64,000 bases of DNA from Beverwykella pulmonaria (GCA_001599595.1 BCHH01000001.1:726305-790304), one strand, 5' to 3'. Counted from the first letter of the stretch, positions 35,236 through 47,318 are shown. The notes: generated from the letters alone by a model not told the origin. Numbers and translations: made by a program.

Positions 35236-36196
35236 ATGGCATTCTCTTACAACCCCGCCTGGAAAAAAGCTCCTCAACGCCATCTCACACCCATCATGCT
35301 ACTACAACCACCCCGTACCAAGATACTGGGTGCCTCTACAGAATGAGCCTCTTCGTCACCCACGGAAACTGCGCATGGTGACTATTGGGGGCGGGATCTC
35401 GGCTATGAATCTCGCGTACAGGGTACGAGTACGCTGGGAAGAAGATTGCCGTGATTAGGAATGGGAGTTCGGTGATCCAAATCATGCTGCAATTGGCTAA
35501 GAAGGCCGAACAAGTGCCCAAATTCATCAGGGACCCGACGTAACCTATACCAAGGCTGGGAAGCGCAGTCATCGATGAGAAGGTGAACAAGGCGTATTCG
35601 GAAGAAGAGAAGGAGAGGTTTAGGAAGGAGAGGTTTAGGGGGGAGCCAAAGCAATTGAATGGACATCGGAAGAAGAATCAGCTTGGGAGCAATAAGGCTT
35701 TTGCTATGGTCGGTGATCGTTCTAAAGCAAAAAGATGAGACTGCCGGATTGTAGTTTGAGAAATACTTGACCACCCAAAAAGCCGCGTTAAAGAATATAT
35801 CAGAAATAATGCTCTAACTTCTCAGAGACAATAAAGAGTTGGCCGCAAAACTGACGCCAGATTGGGAAGTAGGGCAAGTGTACCCCTACTGGGTTTTTTG
35901 GTGTCAAAGTATCTAGGACTTGGTGCTAACGGTCTGCGTAATAACTGTCGTCGCGTCACTCCGGGCTCTGGCTATTCAGAACGGACCAGTGGAAAGATGA
36001 ATTGTTGTCGTCGCCGGGTTTTCCGAATTTGTTTCTCTTTTCGGGCCCGAATGCTTCCGTTGGCCATGGGAGCCTGATGACGGGTCTTCTACTTGCATAT
36101 GTCAATAACTCACGAAAATCTGCACTAATGGCATTAGGTTCATCATTCCTACTACCAAGGCTACAGAAGAGTTCAACGCATATGGTAACAAGATAA
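35236..36196 (+). pseudogene. Decayed Baeyer-Villiger type monooxygenase
   Basis: Scattered blocks in different frames match one BVMO in the right order: RYWVPLQNEPLRHPRKLRM and VTIGGGISAMNLAYR (35310..35420, FAD motif with the third Gly changed in context), then directly KKIAVIRNGSSVIQI and KKAEQVPKFIRDPT (35450..35535, second dinucleotide fold), YSEEEKERFR (about 35600), DNKELAAKLTPDWEVG (35828..35880), CRRVTPGSGYSE (about 35945) and GFPNLFLFSGPNASVGHGS (36014..36070). About 150 codons are missing between the first two blocks, more between later ones, a stop replaces the Trp of the family RSPTW motif, and about 70 nt interrupt the WEVG/CRR junction. The copy cannot make an enzyme. It is not the direct twin of the intact gene at 3790, being of another BVMO subgroup. 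Confidence 0.8.
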
Positions 36197-37249
36197 TGCA
36201 AGGGCTAGTGTGAAGTGGAGGGTGCAGGAGCTGGTAAGCCTGCTTCGCTGACCTCAATAGGATTGCACTAACTTGCGTCCCAAAGATACACAAAATAACA
36301 GAGTGGACAGACGGGAATTGAGGATGTGAAGGGCGCAGATTTAGCATTTTATTCGAAAACGTAGGGAGGAAGAACCAGACTGCGGGGTAAATATGTTTCC
36401 TTTGGCTTCCCTTTGGTTTATGCTTCTTGTTCTTCGCTGGGTGTTTCGTTAATAGGCGAACAGAAGCAGCCACGAAAAATGAAAACGACATCACCGTGCT
36501 CGAAATGTTTCCACAGCCTCGTTCCCCATGCGTTCGAGCCGTTGAGATACGGACGCCGCCATCGATCTCTGTATCGATAAGCTATCAGAGTGCTGACGGG
36601 GAACCCGGGATGATGCGGGTGGCTTGATGCGGAAAGCGCATCCGATCTAAAGTGCCAGAATGGAGCTTATGCAGGTACGTGTCCACCATCCTCGTCGGGC
36701 TGCAAGTCACCGGGCTGTCGATCTCACGCATCTAAAAATTCAAGAGTTATGTTAAGAGAGGTGGGTTGGATGAAATTGGAGCACGTTGTTCAGGCACGTG
36801 GGCTGAGGTCAGTGCTCATCACGGTACAGGTTCACAGCCATGACACGCGGCCTGCTCACGCAACGCTTTCTTAACTCGACGTCCATCGCACTCCATGCCA
36901 AAACATGAAACAATTACAGTCCCATTGTCTTCACTAAAGAGGATCACCCAGCACGGGAATTATACATTAAAATCAGCGGCTAACCAAAAAGGCAAGAATA
37001 ATCATTTTCTGAGCGACAACGAACACCCCCGTCCAACCCATCCAACATTACGACCAGAGCCAATGTCAATACAAGAAGCCAGCAAAACAACAAGGAGAGG
37101 TATAACACGCCAATCCAACCCCCCCAAAGAATAACAACATCGCATCATAAGACCATCGAAGCCAAAATGCGCCAACCCGCAAGAACCCCATGCCCAACTT
37201 TTCTTCCCCCTCCACGAGAAGCGCGAATGTAGAAGGCAGTTGAAGGCGT
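36197..37249. other. Intergenic region
   Basis: No gene recognised. The right part should be the 3' UTR of the GPI-type protein gene. Confidence 0.35.
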
Positions 37250-37883
37250 TTATAGAAGCATGCCGACGAGGCCGAAGGCACCAAGGACGCCGGCGCCGAT
37301 GGCAGCGGTCATGCGCGGCGCAGCTCCAGTCGAGACGCCTGTGGATGCGGCTGCCGACTTTGCTCCTCCAGTCGTCTTGAGCGTGGCCGAGGAGACATGG
37401 GTGATGGAAGTAGAGTTTCCCGTACCGGCGGTGCTGCTGCCGGCCGAGACGGCAGCGCTGGTAATCGGGGCGCCAGTGGTCAATGGTTCTTTGGATTCCG
37501 GCGCAAGAGTAGTGGTTGGGGCAGCAGTCTCCGCCGCGGTCGTCACCGCAGCAGTAGACGCTGGGTAGAGCAGCGGCAGGTAGCTCTTCACATCGGAGGG
37601 AAGAGCTTGGTACCATGGCGGGGTCTTGCCGGCGGCGAGGGATGACGAGAGTTCAGCTGAGAAGGCCGCGGGGTCTGCGAAGGCGCGTGTGATGTAGTCC
37701 GGTGGGATGGCCGTCTTTAGCACGGATAAGAGGGACATGGACAAGGCGAGGCTGCATAGCTGTTAGCAACGACTGCGATCCTACGGTGTCTTGGGTGTTG
37801 CGCGTGCGCAAAACGTACGAATCCACCTGCGCGTGGACCGCCACGGCAGACAAAGCCACCAGAGCCACCGATTTGATATGCAT
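37250..37883 (-). CDS. GPI-anchored-type surface protein
   Basis: Minus-strand exons 37883..37819 and 37751..37250 (67-nt intron) give 188 residues. Signal peptide MHIKSVALVALSAVAVHAQ. The mature part starts with a helical domain (LLSVLKTAIPPDYITRAF, ELSSSLAAGKTPPWYQALP, VKSYLPLLYP), then a Ser/Thr/Ala-rich stalk of about 80 residues, then a C-terminal hydrophobic tail (AAIGAGVLGAFGLVGMLL) suited to GPI attachment. Many fungal proteins of this build sit in the cell wall or plasma membrane; the family function is unknown. The exon 2 acceptor is fixed by reading frame (the nearer CAG rather than the first one). Confidence 0.8.
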
Positions 37884-39483
37884 TGCGACAAATGAAAGAC
37901 GAGCGAGAGTGGAGAATGGGCGGCAGCCGAAATCACTGATGCCAGTGGAGCGCAAGAGAACGAGAGACGTGTATGCTGAGATGTGCGCGATCGAAGGGTG
38001 AGAAGGACGGCTCCTTTTGACGGGGATCCTAGGTCTTTTTGAAACGGGACGGCACATCTCACGATGGGCGGCTAACCCACGGCGTTTTAAATTGGACGTG
38101 CTTTGCCAGAGACTTCCAAGGCGGAGTAAGGATGCACAACTGCAAGCGAAAGTGACCGACCATGAGCGCTGCTATTTGCGGGCTGCTCTTTGTTTGCTGG
38201 CAAGGCGCGCACTACTGGCTGCTGAGCGCTGCAGCTCTCCTATCATCCTTCCCAACGTGGAGACAATCACCTCAGCTAGGCCCTTTTGATGAGGCGCGGC
38301 ATGGCAACCACTATGACTCTCGAAGTTGCAACTTGAACGATCATCCACCTGGAATGCTTCACGAGTCGGTCATTAAAGTGAGTCGCGGAGAACCCTTGAT
38401 TAGCAGCCCAATCAGAGCGGGAGCGCGTGAGCTTAGCAGAAAGCCAATTTCCACTTTTTAAGCATCGCACGGACCCCATTCGACCCCTTGGACAAGGCTT
38501 GGGTGCGCCGAACACCAGTGACTTGCATCGCCAGCCTCCTTATTTTCACTATTCTGCAAGGCGCAGTGCGACGAGTCGACGAAAAGTATATTCTAGCGCA
38601 CAATCACGAGAATGCGTTGCGAAAACTCTCGGCAGAGGCTCGGCTTCTGGTACGGCCTCTGGGGACAACGTAGAAGAGGGAGTAGAACCCGATCAATAAC
38701 GCCGGAAATTGCCATCATACACTTCGAGCCGTATTCATATTGGGTTGCCATGTCGACATTCATTGTCCTGCCGCTTGCCTTTGAAGCTATCTTGGCGGCG
38801 ATGTTTCTATCACCCTTTTCGGTCTCATACCTCACGAGTGTTCATCGAAGCTCGTCATTTCTGTTGTTTGAAGAAGACTTGGTCATGGGCCTGCAGTCGG
38901 GCGTATTACACACTCTTCTGTTCAATCGTATAAGGCATTGTCCTGGCCTGCCTTTGGCCTTGGAGGTAAGGCGAGATTTGTTCACGGAATAAGTACGGGT
39001 GTGCCTCCATGATGCTGTCTTCTTTCTAGTGTTCGGAACAAAAAGGTAAGCTCCACACAAGTAATCCGAGTTATCTTATCAATCTCATCTCCAGAATAAG
39101 TATTTTCTCTTCACGTCGCTGTCATCGATAGCGTCAGCGTTAGCAGTATCCTTCCATGGCCCTTATATACGGTTGATTACCTATTCCGCAGTCAGCCTGA
39201 GGTTTGAAATCGAGACAAGACAAGACAAGACAAGGATTGTCCGAGGTCAGCCTCGCACAGTTACCAAGGAACCAGGCGACCTTTACGCCATTCGACGAAT
39301 ATTCCGAATTTTTGCTTCGCCTCATACGCCCCATTGCCACCATCTATGCATTTCGACATTTTGTGGTTTCAAGATCTGACCAAACTACATCCTTCGTGCA
39401 GCCAGGCTGCAGCGTAAAGCTTTAAAGATAGCAGATCCCGCATCTGCATCTTTCCTCTTGTAAGTGTTTGCCAGCAAAGCAAG
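37884..39483. other. Intergenic region
   Basis: Upstream of both flanking genes. Open frame 38612..38992 (126 codons) has hydrophobic stretches but no recognisable family; not called. Confidence 0.35.
39214..39233. repeat. Pentanucleotide microsatellite (GACAA)4
   Basis: Four exact copies of a five-base unit, about 250 nt before the next gene. Confidence 0.9.
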
Positions 39484-40077
39484 ATGCCATACGTGACAAC
39501 AGTCCTCTATTCGTACATCTCTGGCGAGGGCTGGGAGTCTAAAACAACGACTACCTACCTATCGCCCTCTCAACAGATATCTTCCTTCACTACGTCGACC
39601 TACACTACACCTACATCCGAACCAGCATCCGAATCGACCGTCACGAATACAAACACACCAAATACCACACCCGCCCCGCGCTTCCCGCGGCCTTCTTCCT
39701 TACCTACACCGCTAGCCTCCAATGCACAGCCCAACAACTTCCCCGCCGGCGCAGTGATTGGCGTCTGCGCGGCTATTACTATTTTGCTAGTTGTGCTGCT
39801 GTCGGTGCTGGCGTGGAAGGGGAAACTAAGGAGGCTGAATCCGTATCAGAATCCGTATGTGAGGAAGATGAAGAGGGAGGCGCAGAATGAGAGGGTTAGG
39901 GAGGTGGAGCGGGAGAGGAGGATGGGTTCAGAAGGGAAAGCGTTGGGGAGTGTGGTGCCCAAACAGGAGAGGGTGGTTGTGCCGAAGAAGTCGAAGTCGA
40001 AGTCGAAGCCAGAGACGGCGCTTGCCCCAGTAGGAGCAGCAGAGGATTTGCCGGAGTTGGTTGGGGGGAAGGGATGA
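39484..40077 (+). CDS. Single-pass Ser/Thr-rich membrane protein
   Basis: Single exon, 197 residues. About 85 Ser/Thr/Pro-rich residues come first, without a cleavable signal, followed by one membrane segment (AGAVIGVCAAITILLVVLLSVLAW) and a basic cytosolic tail with a Lys-Ser repeat (KKSKSKSKP). This resembles fungal wall-stress sensor or mid2-like topologies, with the outside part heavily O-mannosylated, but no WSC or other named domain is present. Function unknown. Confidence 0.65.
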   Translation: MPYVTTVLYSYISGEGWESKTTTTYLSPSQQISSFTTSTYTTPTSEPASESTVTNTNTPNTTPAPRFPRPSSLPTPLASNAQPNNFPAGAVIGVCAAITILLVVLLSVLAWKGKLRRLNPYQNPYVRKMKREAQNERVREVERERRMGSEGKALGSVVPKQERVVVPKKSKSKSKPETALAPVGAAEDLPELVGGKG

Positions 40078-40764
40078 GTATACCAGGATACGTTGGGGTC
40101 CAAAATGAGGAGGGGTGATCTTGTACTCAAGACTCAGGAGTGAAAGCACAATCTAGCATTGAGATGGGATTTGCGATAAGCCTCTCCATTTGAATGATCG
40201 AGGCTTATTGCGAGAAATCAGCGAATCTGATAATTCGCAGCTAGCATCGAAGGATGCTACACTACAAAGTTTCACTTCCCAACCTCAGGTAGGATAACAA
40301 AGATTGAAGAAACTGAAGGAAGACAATGGAAAAATAGCACGAAATTACTTTCTATCGTGTGGTGGTGAATACAGCTGACATGTGTCATGAACCCTCCGGG
40401 GTTCACTTTCATCATCACTCTGGCTAGCGTGGCTATCAGCACCCATCTTCTAACTCAAAGAAGCTCGGGATGCCTCGTCGCTGACCTTGAAATACACACG
40501 ATCGTGCGGAATAGCAAGTGGTTAAAGGGAGCAATCTAACCGGCGGTCTTTGCGCCACAAGGGAATATATCTAGCGGAGCTGTTAAAGTGCGGGCTTTAA
40601 GATAACACGTTGGAGGGGTGAGTAGCAATTATTAGCGCTAGCACGCGCTTGCCCGGTGAGGCTAGTATCTCTCACTTGACTACTCCGTCCGACCCAGAAA
40701 CTCTTTTACTTCTAACACAACCAATCTTCTGACACTTGTGACTCAAACACGGATTCGAACACTC
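40078..40764. other. Intergenic region, SIR2 promoter side
   Basis: No coding frame or RNA gene that I can support. Confidence 0.35.
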
Positions 40765-42343
40765 ATGGCTGCCACCGCCCGCGCCGGGCCTGTCATGGTG
40801 CAGGAGCAGGTCTCTGCACCCGTCATGTCTCTGACTGCTGAACCTGTCGGCGAAATCGCGTACAATCCGCCGCCCAGGACCGCCAGTAACGCGTCTGCCG
40901 CCCCGAAGAAGGATGTCGTGGACGACGAGCCGGAGTGGGAGTCGTCCTCGTTATGCGACGAGATCCTCGACCAAGTCGAGGCCTTTGAGTATTCCACAGA
41001 CGGTGAGTCCTCGCCCAGGTGGGTCTCACTTGGTCCGGGCCATTGACTTCTGAACAGGAAAAGATGCATGCACCGCCGATGAAGCAAAGCGATTCATAGA
41101 CCGCCTCTACGAAGTCGGCACGAGCCAATTCGTCCTAGAGAACATCACCACGGGAAAGGTCTCGGCCCGGAAGTTATGCACCGCATTCGGCGTCAACATT
41201 CCCACCTTCATGAGCGAATGTCCCGACGAGACCTTCTACAAGTTGCTGGGAAAGGCGATCAACCGAGAGTTGAATAAGCGCCGGCGGCTGGAACAGTACA
41301 GGACCATCGACGACGCGGCGAAACTGCTCCGGGAGCGCAAGAACATCATGATCATTACCGGCGCGGGCATATCCACCAGCCTAGGCATTCCCGATTTCCG
41401 ATCCAAGAACACGGGCTTCTACTCCAAGCTCCTCGAAATGGGCTATCAAGAGCCGGAACAGGTCTTTGACATCCACAATTTCGACGAGGACCCCACCACC
41501 TTCTACAAGCTGGCGGGCGACATCGTGCCGGACTTGACCAGATGGACGCCCACCCACCAGTTTATCCGCCTGCTGCAGGACAAGCAGAAACTCCTTACCA
41601 ATTACACCCAGAACATTGACAACGTGGAGTCGCATGCAGGCATACGGCCCGAGAAGCTCATACAGTGCCATGGCTCGTGGGCAACCGCCACATGTCGAAA
41701 GTGCAAGTACAATGTTCCGGGCGAGCAGATATTCCCCAACGTCCGCGAGCAGAGGCCGGCCGAGTGCACCAAATGCGTCAAGGATATTGCCGCGCAGAAG
41801 CCAGGAATGAAGCGCAAGCGAAGCTCGAACGGCAACAAGAGAAGACGCGGGCCTGGTGATGATGATTCTGATTCCGACGGAGCTTACGATATTCCTCAAC
41901 CAGGCATCATGAAGCCTGATATCACTTTCTTCGGCGAGGCGCTCCCATCCAACTTCTTTCACCGGCTTCGAGACGAGGACCAATACAAGGTGGATCTTGT
42001 CATCGTGATGGGTACGAGCATGAAGGTGGAACCTGTGTCCGAGATTCCCAACTTCCTCCCAAGAGATGTACCGCAGATTTTCATCTCTCGCGACGTACGT
42101 TAACCCTCCCACTACGCCTAATTCCACTACGCTAACCAACACATTATTTAGCCAATTCATCACATCAATTTCGACATCAATCTTCTTGGCGATTGCGATG
42201 TTGTTGTTGCAGAACTTGCTCGGCGAGCCGGATGGGATTTCGCGCATGACATGCTCCCCAAAGGACAGGAAACAGACATTGCTCCAGTCGACGATCTCGA
42301 GCACACGTACAGTGTCAAGGTCCGGAGTTTGGCGCAGTCCTGA
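40765..42343 (+). CDS. SIR2-family NAD-dependent histone deacetylase
   Basis: Nuclear NAD-dependent protein deacetylase of the Sir2/Hst1 class. Exons 40765..41002, 41058..42094 and 42152..42343 give 488 residues. An acidic N-terminal region precedes the Sir2-type N-terminal domain (FVLENITTGKVSARKLCTAF, CPDETFYKLLG). Catalytic motifs: GAGIS at 181-185, then GIPDFRS, TQNIDNVE, catalytic His284 in QCHGS, zinc cysteines CRKC and CTKC, and MGTSMKVEPVSE. A basic/acidic insert (KRKRSSNGNKRRR then DDDSDSD) sits between the zinc module and KPDITFFGE. The last exon gives PIHHINFDINLLGDCD and HTYSVKVRSLAQS. Silencing, rDNA or secondary metabolite control are roles known for the family. Confidence 0.93.
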
Positions 42344-42904
42344 GGTCCCAACACGCGGAGCTAGTGTCTGGTATTTCGATATCTCCCTGGCGTTTTGAGC
42401 GGCATATTCGGTTTTGTTTGGGTGTTCATAAGGTTGATATAGGTTTGCATTGAGGAAGTACGTACTGGGTTCGGATTGGACGGTGGCCTACATGACGGGG
42501 TTGGTGCCTTACGGATCTGGATCGGGCATTGGGAACGGAATGGTTTTCAATGATTGGAGGCACGACTCTCAGTTTTAGGTAGATATCGGTGCGGCGTGGG
42601 TTTCGGGATTCCCCTTCTAATTTTTCACGTATACGAATAGATGAACTATGGCCCATTACGTTCAGGTTCTGGTATTACACTGCAAAGTGATTTGATTTGC
42701 GAGTCTCACGTGCCCACTTCTGAAAAGGCCCACAGGTTAGATGAGAGCAACACAAGCTAATTCACGAAATGTCTTCACCTCTAATGGAAATTTTAGACAA
42801 ACCAAATGGACGTTTTTTCTTGGCCCCACTAAAGATTCCGCCCCGCGCGAAACCAAAAATAAGAGGTCCAATGGAAGCTTGCGAACTCCGCTGCCACCAC
42901 CACG
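42344..42904. other. Intergenic region between SIR2 and RPP40 genes
   Basis: Tandem spacing of about 560 nt. No coding frame I can support. Confidence 0.35.
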
Positions 42905-44178
42905 ATGCTCGACATCCACAAGGACGAGTGCCCCGATTCAAAATGCTACTTCGCGCATAGTCTTCTCCCGAGCTACATTGACCCGCAGAATGTATCAACG
43001 AAGAAGAAGCCGTTCTCGACCTTCAACGCGCAGCACTTTTCGCACACGGTACGGCGCACTCACCCAACACCAAACCACCACCGAATGCATCCAAAGGCTA
43101 ATCGCCAATCTAGCTAGATCTGATTCTCCCCTCGGAAATCTACGACATTGTGCGGGTGCAGCTCGAGGCGGGCAGGTCGCAGTATGCGCGGGTCCACATG
43201 AAGCTCGGAGAGCTGCTCGAGGGCGACTTCTTTACCGAGTACATCAAGAAGGGTACCTCTAGACTTCAGCTTGGACAGAGGTGGTTGGGGCTGATACGGT
43301 GTAGGCAATGTCATGATGCTTGCGGAAGGCCGGCCGCTCGTCGATAATGTGTTTTCTCTCTATGAAGGCGTCTTGAGGCTCGAGCTTGATCGGCCGACCT
43401 ACGAACGCTGTGGATTACAAGGGATGCCTGTTGAGGATGGGGGGAAGAAACATCAGAAAGCCCGGTGGGGTATGTTGTGATTTGAACTGTCATCGATGAG
43501 GTGCGTGGTGGCTAACGAGCATGGACAGTCGTCGAGTTCGACCTCCGCGCCCCCAGCATGCTCCACGGAAAAAAGCTCTTCGGGCGTCTCGAATGGGCGT
43601 GCAAGAACGTCCTGAACCAGAGCCTAACGTGGCTGTTCTACAACTTCAATCCCTCGAGCGCCGAGTCCCTTCCCGCGTGTCGCGAACCCATCTCCATACA
43701 CCATCCAACAATCCACCCCATCACACCCGTTGCAACCAAACTCCCCAATATCTTAGTACCCAACATGACGGTAGCCGACCTCCCAAATGTCTACACCCAG
43801 GACGCGTCCCTCGCCCTCCTCGAGTACCTGCACCTGCTCAGTCTCGGCTCCCCACGCATTCAGGCGGCAGACCGCATCGACCCCTTCCTATCGCGGTATG
43901 AGGTGCCCGATTTTGGGAATGGCGTGATGGAGAAGGATATGGTGTGCGTGAGGTGGAGGGGTTTCATATCGCCGCTGTTCGTCAGGGAAGTTTATTTAAT
44001 GGTCAGGAAGGAGGGGCTCAAGGTTGCGAAAGAGGAGCAGGATGGCCAGGGGGGAACGGGGAGCCTGGAGGAGGGGAGGTGGGTTGCGATGACGGTGAAG
44101 TCGTTTGAAGGGTTTGGGAGCGGGTTTAGTGTTGTGCAGTTTGCAGGGAAGGAGACATTGAGCTGGGAGTTTGACTGA
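42905..44178 (+). CDS. RNase P/MRP subunit Rpp40-like
   Basis: Protein subunit related to the 40-kDa subunit of nuclear RNase P, the enzyme that trims tRNA 5' leaders. Exons 42905..43048, 43114..43252, 43305..43469 and 43529..44178 give 365 residues. Order of family blocks: DLILPSEIYDIVRVQLEAG, then LLEGDFFTEYIKKG, NVMMLAEGRPLVDNV, LRLELDRPTYERCGLQG, then VVEFDLRAPSMLHGKK. The C-terminal half carries VRWRGFISPLFVREVYLMV and WVAMTVKSFEGFGSGFSV. These match the arrangement in human RPP40 (an FIKKG block, then DKDTYEETGLQG). The start ATG comes just before LDIHKDECPDSKCYF. Fungal orthologs are poorly conserved, so the assignment rests on the block order. Confidence 0.8.
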
Positions 44179-46130
44179 GTGTGATAAGAGAAACAATAGG
44201 GAGGGACTCTCCAATATCACGGTCACAATGATCCAGTAAAGGTAGAAAAGTGCGGTGGATAGGTAGGCCTATCCAACTCGTTACTCCATTCCACCGCCCA
44301 TGCAGATTGGACCGAGTTCTCAAGAATACATCAACTTACCCGAAATTGAAGGACAAGAGGGAGGGATTCGCTCGTCCGCCGAGGAGCGATGAACAAGAAA
44401 TCCTTAATCCGTTCAATTCACTCTTCGCCCTATTGATCTTACTTTCCATACTCTCTATGTCCTCCCCTGTCTTTGTTAGCGTCTTATCGATCCACTAGAT
44501 GTGCTCTTCGATCTGCATCTCTTCCTCCTCACTCCGGGATTTGTCGAGCTGTTGCATGCCGACCTTCTAGCTGCTATGGTGTGGAACGCCCAATCCTTGA
44601 GGTGTGCTTGGACAATTTCGAGTGGCGTAGACAAGTGTTGGACAATGGGCAGGTTCATGATGTGCTGAGCCATTTCTACCGCTTCCGCTTCCGTATTCCC
44701 CAGGCTCAGCTGGATTTCTAGAGGATCCTCGCCTTCTTGTATATTTTACATGCTTCCACAATCAGAGCTTCCAAGATGGGAGTAAACAGGAAGTCAGTAG
44801 CTTTTAGCTTGGGAAAAGACTCTACCAATTTGGTACAATTAGCATCTATTGCTGAGTCGGGATCTTCAAATTCCGAGACTCGCGCTAAGCTAACCTTCAC
44901 CAGCGCCTTCATCAGATCTTTATAATATACTGGCTTCTAGTCTCTGACATTACACAGAAGCCCCAAGTGCAGTTCATGGCTGTTGACCTACTCTAGGCTC
45001 GCTTCGTCGTGGCTTTTCTGAGTTTTCTCTATTAACGGTGGAATATATATATATATATATATAAGAGTGAGGGGCTGTTGCTTGCGCGAGGCAGCTTCCT
45101 TGACTTGCTTAGTGGAGGAGACAGAGGATAATTGCGTTTGCCTAACATTGTGGTTCAGAATAAGATGCTTTCCAGACCGGCCAGTGGCCGCTTTCACGGC
45201 ATACGCTAGGTCTTTGTGAGCTTCGTCGACGTCGGTATCGGCGGGTGTCCAACAGCCGGGCGCAGACATAGAATTGCGGATGAGAGTTGTGAGGAGTTCT
45301 ATCATAGCAATGGGTAATGGGATCATACTGACAACGTCCTGGACCTATGTACTTTGAACAATAGCGTCAGCGAGTTTTTACTGTTTGGTCGAGGTACGGC
45401 TTTGTTAGACAGGAAACACTGAATATCATGTACAGGAAGCAGAGCCTCATATATATCTGCTATGCGCATGCTCGATTGCTCCAGCTGATAAGTTCTGGTA
45501 TGACGCAGAACGCATGAGTGCGTCTAGTTTATTTCTATACTGGAATATAAATAATTACATCATTACCGATCATATTAATCGCAGCAGTATTGCCGGCTAC
45601 CTCCCTGGCCTGAAGGAGCTCCGCTTGTGCCATGGAGACGCAGAAACCGAAGGGGAGAAGATAAGCCTCTAGCGCAATGATATAACTTGTTTTTGAACGC
45701 TTGTCTGAGCTTCTGGAACACGCGAGGAAACACTAAGATAGGGTTCGCATTCTATGCTGGTGCAATACAGGTGGCTTGTACGCAGCTAATCGACTCTAAG
45801 GAGGTGGAGGATATGAAGGAGAAGGCGGCCGTTGGAGACATGGTAAAAATTTTTTAATAGGCTTGTGGATAAAACGAAGAAGAATATGGAAGGGTGGATC
45901 AGGGATGGTAGGAACGCAGCGAATAGATAGGAAACCGTTTTTAACCACGATCGCAAGAACGGGTTAGTCCTTCGTGTCTCTTCAAGGCCTCAAGCTTACA
46001 GCTTCTCATTTCTTCATATCATTTCTCCTCCACTGCGGTGCAGTTCTAGAAAGGGGACCGTAAAAACTCCTGCTAAAAACGTTCAGCCTTTTACGACATG
46101 CCGTGGCCCTTTTTGATGTTGATGTCCAGA
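44179..46130. other. Gene-poor region with unassigned minus-strand ORFs
   Basis: Minus-strand open frames at 44476..44673, 44718..44912 and 44988..45326 follow each other without a common frame. Their composition looks protein-like (PILEALIVEACKIYKKARI, TDVDEAHKDLAYAVKAA), which suggests one broken gene of unknown family. From 45330 to 46130 I see nothing that I can call. Confidence 0.3.
45043..45063. repeat. (AT)n microsatellite
   Basis: Ten uninterrupted AT units inside the gene-poor region. Confidence 0.95.
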
Positions 46131-47318
46131 TCAAATTGGCTTATCCTCTATCAGATTGACACCGTCCCACAATGGGCCCCCGGGGTACGTGAAGTTGTCG
46201 TCGATCTTCTTCAGTTGGTACATGTCCAATGATGTCGTCATTCCTGGTCCAAAGTCAGCGTTTTGTCCATTCATCCCGACCTCACAACCTCAACTCAAGG
46301 GAAAAAAAAAGGACGACAACTCACCCGGCTGGTCTGGCCTATAAATCTCTGGAATCTTGACTCCCGTCGGCAGCGTCCCCTTAACCTCACTCTCGACCTC
46401 AATCTGCACACAACTCGGATACAACTGACTCGAATTATGCCCCACGCCCTCATAATAAAAGTCTGACCATACAATATCAACCCTCATGAGGTACTGCCCT
46501 GCAGGTGTCTGTTTGGGAAGTTGGAAGATAAAGTGTGGGGGTTGCATTTGGTAGTTGTAGGGTAGCCAGTTCACGGGCTGTGTGGGATCGGAATGGTTGG
46601 ACGAGAGGCCCAGAGTGTGAATCTTGACCCATTCTCCTGACCCGTCGTACGACGTGAGGGGGGTCCCCGGGGGTGGGGATGAGAGGTGCACGAGTAAGGG
46701 ACCGGGGTGGTTTATATCCTATATTTGTTGTCATAAGCATGGCCTCACTTCCCTTCTTCCCCTCCTTGGGAAAGTGTATAGCGTACTTGCAGATATTTCG
46801 GATGACACGTCCCCCGATTATCTGGACACCCATACCACTGGTTGTCTTCCCAGTACTGGGGCTCCATGCGCTGGTGCGCCATCTCGATCGTGTCCCCGGC
46901 TTTCACCTTTAGGGTTTCTGTGGAGGGCGCGTGCGCCATGTTGTCGCGGCCGCATCGTACTGAGTTGGGGTGGTCGGACGCGTAGGTAGGAAAGTGGTAT
47001 CCCCGGATGTTTTGGGACGGGTCTGATTGCCCTGGCGTCGAGTCTTCGGTGTATGGCTCGGTTTTGTTGCTAGGTGTGTGAGTTTTGGGGTTGAGCGTGA
47101 TGGGAAGAGGAAGAAGAGATGGAGTTGGAAATGGGGAAGTACCGAATGAAGCGTGTTGGGGCTTGCCATTCGCTATTTAGGGCTATGCGGACGAATGTGA
47201 CTTGTGGAATTTGTTAGAACGATGTCCGTTCAAGATATTGAAAGGGGGTAGATGTACAGTGGCTCTGTGCCAGAGGGATGGTAGCTGCGAGAGCAGCGAT
47301 AAACAACAAGGAAGTCAT
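46131..47318 (-). CDS. AA9-like lytic polysaccharide monooxygenase, divergent
   Basis: Predicted secreted copper enzyme of the AA9 (former GH61) type, which cleaves cellulose or related glucans oxidatively. Minus-strand exons 47318..47258, 47200..47143, 47069..46787, 46718..46325 and 46243..46131 give 302 residues. The signal peptide ends AQS and the mature protein begins with His20, the required N-terminal copper ligand. The second copper His is His138 in DINHPGPLLVHL. The axial Tyr is Tyr234 in SSQLYPSCVQI, with Gln232 before it. Other AA9 traits: KAGDTIEM, GQYLMRVDIV, TGVKIPEIY and YPGGPLWDG at the end. The usual RxExxALH segment reads RVDIVWSDFYY, so the second-sphere His is absent from its normal place. 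Four introns of 57-81 nt break the gene so strongly that the first exons have no long open frame. Confidence 0.82.

Noticed and set aside
41381..42304. 307-codon minus-strand open frame opposite the SIR2 gene
   Set aside because: It mirrors the conserved SIR2 coding sequence in antisense; composition follows the codon bias of the plus strand and no family motifs appear.
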